From: Candidatus Fermentibacterota bacterium
Lineage (GTDB): Bacteria > JAFGKV01
Length of the DNA: 9,635 nucleotides
Assembly: GCA_016928395.1 (NCBI GenBank)
Contig: JAFGKV010000257.1
Span: 1-9,635 of the forward strand
Direction of reading: 5' to 3'
In this document: one piece after another, positions 6,376-9,635 of the stretch
How the letters are laid out: every line of letters starts with the position of its first letter
Position numbering within the stretch: position 1 is the stretch's first letter
Notes under the pieces: generated by a model
What the model was told of the DNA's origin: nothing
Database searches by the model: none
The model's input: the letters and a program-made list of their open reading frames with translations, nothing else
Position numbers and translations under genes: made by a program

Positions 6376-7518
6376 CTAGGCTTTCGCGGTCAGAAGCTTC
6401 TCCGCCTCGGCCAGGAGATCGGGGATGGCGATGTGCTGCGGGCACAGGGGTTCGCAGTGGCCGCAACGGGTGCACCGGCTGGCTCGATTCTCCTCCTCCA
6501 CCCAGCGATACGACATGCTGGCCCGGGGTAAGTCGTCGTAGACCAACGCGTCATTGTAGAACATGAACACCTCGGGAATGTGCACGCCGTTGGGGCACGG
6601 CAGGCAGTACCCACAGCCCGTGCACGGCACTCCCCGGCGCGCCATGAATGCCTCGCGGACGCGCTCGATGAGGCCGTGTTCGTCGTCCGTCAGTGCTCCT
6701 ACGCGTGATCGGTTCGCGCTGGCCAGGTTCTCGTCTACCTGCTCCATGGTGCTCATGCCTGAGAGCACGACCGAGACCTCGGGCTGATCCCACAACCACT
6801 GCAGCGCCCAATCCGCCAGGGTGCGCTGGACGGGCGCCGTCGACCATACCTCCTGCACTACCTGTGGAGGCTTCCGGGCCAGTTGACCTCCCCGCAAGGG
6901 CTCCATCACGACGAGGGGAATTCCCCGTTCAGCAGCGTATCGCACACCGGCGGTTCCGGCTTGGGAGAAGGCATCCATGTAGTTGTACTGCACCTGGGCC
7001 AATGCCCATTTGTCATAATCATTGACGATGTCGATGAATACCGGCGCGCCGTCATGGAAGGAGAATCCCATCCCGCCGATGCGCCCCGACGCGACGGCCC
7101 GCTCCCCCCATGCCAACACATTTAGGGCCTTGAGCTTCGGCCAGATCTGATCGTTGAGCGAGTGAAGCAGATAGAACTCCAGGTGGTTTGTGCGGAGCTT
7201 GCCCAACTGCTCGTTCAGGTAGCGGTCGAAGTCTGCTTCGGATTCGATGAGCCAGGTCGGCATCTTGGTGACCAGCGTCACCCGCTCACGATAGCCATCG
7301 GCCAGCGCTCGGCTGAGAAAGAGCTCGCTGTTCCCTCCGTGATACGGATAGGCGGTATCAACGTAGTTCACTCCCCCATCGATGGCGGCCCGAATCATCC
7401 GCGTTGCCTCAGGCTCGTCGATGCGACTCACGTCGCCATCGACAGTGGGTAGGCGCATGGCGCCGAATCCCAACGCAGACACCTTCCTGCAAGACCTGCC
7501 GAACTGACGATAGTACAT
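6376..7518 (-). CDS. Aldo/keto reductase with C-terminal double 4Fe-4S ferredoxin domain
   Basis: This is a 380-residue cytosolic oxidoreductase of the COG1453 type. The TIM-barrel aldo/keto reductase domain (about 1-290) carries the usual tetrad: Asp54 (VDTAYPYHGGNSE), Tyr59, Lys85 (VTKMP) and His119 (YLLHSL). The C-terminal part has two cysteine clusters: C299, C302, C305, C308 in CTGCGYCLPCPNGVHIP, and C349, C352, C355, C359 in CTRCGHCEPLCP. These are expected to hold two 4Fe-4S clusters and to link the NAD(P)H-dependent barrel to an electron carrier. Substrates of this subfamily are mostly unknown. The start ATG lies 18 bp after the stop of the saccharopine reductase gene on the same strand, with GGTGAGGG about 6-8 bases upstream, so the two form an operon. 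All catalytic residues are present and the length is normal. The family is secure; the substrate cannot be told. Confidence 0.93.
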   Translation of the reverse strand: MYYRQFGRSCRKVSALGFGAMRLPTVDGDVSRIDEPEATRMIRAAIDGGVNYVDTAYPYHGGNSELFLSRALADGYRERVTLVTKMPTWLIESEADFDRYLNEQLGKLRTNHLEFYLLHSLNDQIWPKLKALNVLAWGERAVASGRIGGMGFSFHDGAPVFIDIVNDYDKWALAQVQYNYMDAFSQAGTAGVRYAAERGIPLVVMEPLRGGQLARKPPQVVQEVWSTAPVQRTLADWALQWLWDQPEVSVVLSGMSTMEQVDENLASANRSRVGALTDDEHGLIERVREAFMARRGVPCTGCGYCLPCPNGVHIPEVFMFYNDALVYDDLPRASMSYRWVEEENRASRCTRCGHCEPLCPQHIAIPDLLAEAEKLLTAKA

Positions 7519-7536
7519 CAGAGACCCTCACCACGA

Positions 7537-8862
7537 TCAGGGAAGAGACGATCGGTGAACGGCGAAACGGAAACCCCGCGTGGCCATTTCGTCAAGCACG
7601 GGGCCATAGAGCTCCGATGAGAACGGCCCAAGGACCCCGCGCGCCTTCACCGCTCCTTCCACCACAAGCTTGGTCGCGATGCCCGCGGTCAATCCGACCG
7701 CCCGCGCCATGGCGGAGTCACCGTTGGGCACGCCCTCTGCCATCAGGGTGGCGGTATGGCGACGGGTCGTTTTATCCTCTGATCGGCTCACCACTTCGTT
7801 GTGCACAACGACCATGTCCTGCTCGCCGGGGCCGTATGCCAGCTTGGCCACCGCCAGATCAAGGAAAATATCCAGGGCAGTCCCCTCGGCCCGCCGCGGG
7901 CTCGTTGAGCCGCAGAGCCCAAGCCACTCGAGCCTTTCGATGATGGGATCATACGGGCCGATCCCCAGCCGCCGCGCAAGCGCGGATTGCAGATCTCCTT
8001 CGTCGCATCCCAGAAGCGTCGAAAGGAAACTGGCATGCGTCATCCTATCGAACCGGTGTATCTCGCTATCGTCCAACAGCCCCAGCGCCCCGATCGCCCG
8101 CATCATCGCACACCATCCCCGGTGCCGCAGGAGACCTCGGTAGAGCGACACGTGTGGCTCCAGCCCATACGGTTCCAGGTAGCGGGTCGCATCCCGATTG
8201 GGATAGGTCTCGAACACCCCCACTTTCTGGATATCGGCGAGCCGGGGATGTGTGAAAAGTTCCTGGGACGCAACGATGATCCGTCTGCCCCGCTCAAGGT
8301 AGACTGCCGGAGCCTGGACTGCCTTGAACACGCCCCGAGGGCTCCAGGAGAACTTGTATCCCCAGGGATTCGTATTCCAGCGAAACGCCGGAAGTCCGCC
8401 CGCATACGAGCGCAACTCAAGGATCTCCTCTCCCTCTCGTCGCGCGTCGTCCAGCAACGCCAGGGCGCTCATGTGGTCAAGCCCCGGAGACTCGCCAACC
8501 TCGTTGAGGAAGATGAGGTTGCGCGCCCGGGCCTCCCCGTCCAGCGCCGCCATGGCGTCGCTGATATACGAGGTAGTCACGAGATGTCTTCGATGGGCGA
8601 GGCATGTCTGGGCGACCTGGGGATGCAATGCGGGTGGGAGCATGCTGACCACGACGTCGGCATCCCGCACGAGACGCTGGAGGAGGGCAGTGTCTCGTGC
8701 GGTCCAGGCCGTCGGGACCCCCAAAGGACGGCCTCGGATGATACGCGCGGCGCCTTCCGCGGAAAAATCGGTCAGCACGACACGGTAGCGGCAGGTGTCG
8801 ATCAGGTAGTCCACCAACGGCGTGGCCACCATCCCGGAACCCAAGATCAGCGCGGTCGTCAC
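7537..8862 (-). CDS. Saccharopine reductase / saccharopine dehydrogenase family protein (LYS9-like)
   Basis: This 441-residue enzyme matches the fungal saccharopine reductase (glutamate-forming) pattern along its whole length; the yeast enzyme is of similar size. The Rossmann motif is LILGSGMVATPLVDYL (5-20). Then come VVVSMLPPALHPQV (70-83), HLVTTSYISDAM (93-104), LNEVGESPGLDHM (119-131), the substrate-domain signature YAGGLPAF...NPWGYKFSWSPRGV (153-178), YPNRDATRYL (220-229), and a C-terminal GDSAMARAVGLTAGIATKLVVEG. The family interconverts saccharopine with 2-aminoadipate semialdehyde plus glutamate. Asp32 at the end of the second Rossmann strand suggests NAD(H) rather than NADP(H), unlike fungal LYS9. 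No lysine-ketoglutarate reductase is visible here, so the pathway direction is open. The GTG start has AGGAG 6 bases upstream. It is the first gene of a minus-strand pair with the aldo/keto reductase. A related role in another amino-acid or polyamine pathway cannot be excluded. Confidence 0.9.
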   Translation of the reverse strand: MTTALILGSGMVATPLVDYLIDTCRYRVVLTDFSAEGAARIIRGRPLGVPTAWTARDTALLQRLVRDADVVVSMLPPALHPQVAQTCLAHRRHLVTTSYISDAMAALDGEARARNLIFLNEVGESPGLDHMSALALLDDARREGEEILELRSYAGGLPAFRWNTNPWGYKFSWSPRGVFKAVQAPAVYLERGRRIIVASQELFTHPRLADIQKVGVFETYPNRDATRYLEPYGLEPHVSLYRGLLRHRGWCAMMRAIGALGLLDDSEIHRFDRMTHASFLSTLLGCDEGDLQSALARRLGIGPYDPIIERLEWLGLCGSTSPRRAEGTALDIFLDLAVAKLAYGPGEQDMVVVHNEVVSRSEDKTTRRHTATLMAEGVPNGDSAMARAVGLTAGIATKLVVEGAVKARGVLGPFSSELYGPVLDEMATRGFRFAVHRSSLP

Positions 8863-8868
8863 GACGAT

Positions 8869-8873
8869 CTCCT
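8869..8873 (-). promoter_or_regulatory. Ribosome binding site supporting the GTG start of the saccharopine reductase gene
   Basis: Read on the minus strand, AGGAG stands 6 bases before GTG at 8862. There is no ATG closer that keeps the Rossmann motif near residue 8, so this site supports the GTG start. Confidence 0.65.
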
Positions 8874-8903
8874 ACTCAGATCTCGGCCTCACTGTGCGGC
8901 AGT

Positions 8904-8944
8904 TCATCCACCCTCACCTCTGTCCTCTCCCATCGAGGGAGAGG
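8904..8944. repeat. 41-bp repeat copy A with CCTCTCCC/GGGAGAGG hairpin
   Basis: The copy begins TCATCCACCCTCACCTC and ends in a perfect 8-bp stem, CCTCTCCC (8924-8931) with GGGAGAGG (8937-8944), around a 5-base loop ATCGA. It matches copy D (9536-9576) at 40 of 41 positions; the only difference is G8922 versus A9554. Both copies have the same orientation. Confidence 0.85.
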
Positions 8945-9032
8945 AGATCCGCCTTGACTCATGGAGAGGTTCACCGCCACTCCGCTTCTGCGGGGCGCGG
9001 CGGTTGCCATGGCCGTTCGATGCCCCTTCCCC

Positions 9033-9053
9033 CCTCTCCCATCCAATCAGAGG
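9033..9053. repeat. Decayed copy of the same hairpin
   Basis: CCTCTCCCATC is followed by CAATC instead of GAGGG, then AGAGG. It matches the hairpin part of copy A at 16 of 21 positions; only the outer 5-bp arms still pair. Confidence 0.5.
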
Positions 9054-9104
9054 AACCATCTTCGCGGAAAGCAAGACTATCGGACCTCCTACGCTGCAAT
9101 GAGT

Positions 9105-9539
9105 TCACGTCTCGCCCTGCTCCCCCCTCTCCACTTTGGGAGAGGGTCGGGGTGAGGGCTCCGCACCATCAGATGTAGTGTGAGGGCATTCCAGTTCCAT
9201 CCGAATGCGCTCCACCACGCTCTGAGTGTGAGCCAACACCTCGTGATTCCAGAACCGCAAGATCTGATAGCCTTGGCTCTTCAGCCACGCATCTCGTGCC
9301 ACGTCGGCCTCGCTCTCGAGATGGTGGCCCCCATCGACCTCAATGACGAGCCCGACCTCGTTGCTTACAAAGTCAACGATGTACTGACCTATCGGATGTT
9401 GGCGGCGGAACTTCACTCCTCCCATGCGACGGCCGCGGAGGTGGGCCCACAGCTTCCGCTCAGCGTCAGTGCTCCGTTGGCGAAGGTTGCGTGCCAAATC
9501 CGTCGCATCGTTGGGCTGAGCGGAGCGCATCCGCATCAT
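9105..9539 (-). CDS. DUF559 protein, Vsr-like endonuclease fold
   Basis: This 144-residue protein fits the DUF559 family, which shares the restriction-endonuclease-like fold of very-short-patch-repair (Vsr) nucleases. Visible landmarks are LARNLRQRSTDAERKLWAHL (15-34), FRRQHPIGQYIVDF (44-57), IEVDGGHH (66-73), and GYQILRFWNHEVL (90-102). Candidate metal/catalytic residues are Asp56, Glu67 and Asp69. The biological role of the family is not established; DNA cleavage is inferred from the fold. Residues from about 125 to 144 (SPRPSPKVERGEQGE) do not belong to the domain: they are translation of the palindromic repeat at 9125-9158. The ATG at 9537-9539 lies inside repeat copy D, whose minus strand also supplies the GAGGTGAGGG-type Shine-Dalgarno sequence. 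Thus repeats provide both ends of the gene. It lies upstream of, and in the same direction as, the saccharopine reductase pair, but 242 bp away. Confidence 0.88.
   Translation of the reverse strand: MMRMRSAQPNDATDLARNLRQRSTDAERKLWAHLRGRRMGGVKFRRQHPIGQYIVDFVSNEVGLVIEVDGGHHLESEADVARDAWLKSQGYQILRFWNHEVLAHTQSVVERIRMELECPHTTSDGAEPSPRPSPKVERGEQGET
9125..9158. repeat. CCCTCTCC/GGAGAGGG hairpin copy inside the 3' end of the DUF559 gene
   Basis: CCCTCTCC (9125-9132) and GGAGAGGG (9139-9146) form a perfect 8-bp stem with loop ACTTTG, followed by TCGGGGTGAGGG. It is related to copies A and D but in a variant form, and it is translated as the C-terminal tail of the DUF559 protein. Confidence 0.8.
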
Positions 9540-9576
9540 CCACCCTCACCTCTATCCTCTCCCATCGAGGGAGAGG
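9536..9576. repeat. 41-bp repeat copy D overlapping the DUF559 start codon
   Basis: This is a direct-repeat partner of copy A (40/41 identity). Its hairpin is CCTCTCCC (9556-9563), loop ATCGA, GGGAGAGG (9569-9576). The left end contains the CAT whose complement is the DUF559 ATG. Confidence 0.85.
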
Positions 9577-9606
9577 TTTCCCCTGTGCATCCCCTTTTCC
9601 ACCTGG

Positions 9607-9626
9607 ATTCCCGCTTCCGCGGGAAT
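9607..9626. repeat. dRS3-like 20-bp inverted repeat (ATTCCC-N8-GGGAAT)
   Basis: ATTCCCGC (9607-9614) and GCGGGAAT (9619-9626) form a perfect 8-bp stem with loop TTCC. The outer six bases and the 8-base spacing fit the ATTCCC-N8-GGGAAT form known for dRS3 repeats in Neisseria. The rest of 9577-9635 shows no gene. Confidence 0.65.
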
Positions 9627-9635
9627 GACAAGGAG

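Larger units (their letters stand above)
8863..9104. other. Intergenic repeat-rich stretch upstream of the saccharopine reductase gene
   Basis: No convincing gene lies here. It holds the leader of the saccharopine reductase operon, repeat A (8904-8944), a decayed hairpin copy (9033-9053), and a small CCGC-TTCT-GCGG hairpin at 8982-8993. I see no clear sigma-70 promoter. Confidence 0.5.

Noticed and set aside
8982-8993. CCGC-TTCT-GCGG hairpin as a second dRS3-like copy.
   Set aside because: Only the inner core resembles the element at 9607; the ATTCCC/GGGAAT ends are missing.
7987-9102. Plus-strand open frame of about 370 codons opposite the saccharopine reductase gene.
   Set aside because: Its product has no recognisable motif, and the minus strand encodes a full-length LYS9-like enzyme over the same bases.
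8904-9626. CRISPR-like array.
   Set aside because: The repeats are too few, irregularly spaced, of different types, and one is translated in a gene; no cas genes are present.

Overview
The window is high-GC bacterial DNA without rRNA, tRNA, CRISPR or an intact transposase. Three consecutive plus-strand genes encode secreted proteins. Each ends in the same kind of roughly 80-90 residue C-terminal domain: an S/R-PNP motif, then YDLSGR-like, then WxGxD/GxYxxRL, then a basic LVVVR-type end. This is the T9SS type A sorting / FlgD-like Ig module typical of the FCB superphylum. Together with the GC-rich sequence and the papain-plus-lectin architecture, it suggests an uncultivated FCB-type lineage such as Eisenbacteria, Krumholzibacteriota or Latescibacterota rather than an ordinary low-GC Bacteroidetes. 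This taxonomic reading is inference.

Left part, plus strand (1-6225): the 3' end of a gene for an Ig/Fn3-like secreted protein; a possible 23-codon coupling ORF; a 782-residue secreted protein made of 14 tandem propeller-type repeats of about 47 residues; a gap holding a short perfect palindrome; an intact HicB-type antitoxin followed directly by a HicA-type toxin gene that matches its family only in the N-terminal half; and an 823-residue secreted papain-family (C1A) peptidase with lectin-like, Ig-like, jelly-roll-like and sorting domains.

Middle (6226-6375): the gap between two convergent transcription units. It holds an AT-rich 34-bp imperfect inverted repeat that would form a 13-bp RNA stem on the minus strand.

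Right part, minus strand: a two-gene unit with a saccharopine reductase (LYS9-type) homologue upstream and an aldo/keto reductase with two 4Fe-4S cluster motifs 18 bp downstream. Beyond it lies a repeat-rich stretch (8904-9626) built around a DUF559 (Vsr/very-short-patch-repair-like endonuclease fold) gene. Near-identical 41-bp repeats with CCTCTCCC/GGGAGAGG hairpins lie on both sides of it. One repeat supplies the start codon and Shine-Dalgarno-like sequence of the DUF559 gene, and a related hairpin encodes its last residues. A second type of hairpin, matching the ATTCCC-N8-GGGAAT form of Neisseria dRS3 repeats, ends the window.

There is no complete novel defence or mobile system visible. 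The most interesting points are the repeat-delimited DUF559 cassette, the truncated HicA next to its intact antitoxin, the 14-unit in-phase propeller protein, and the convergent-gap inverted repeat.
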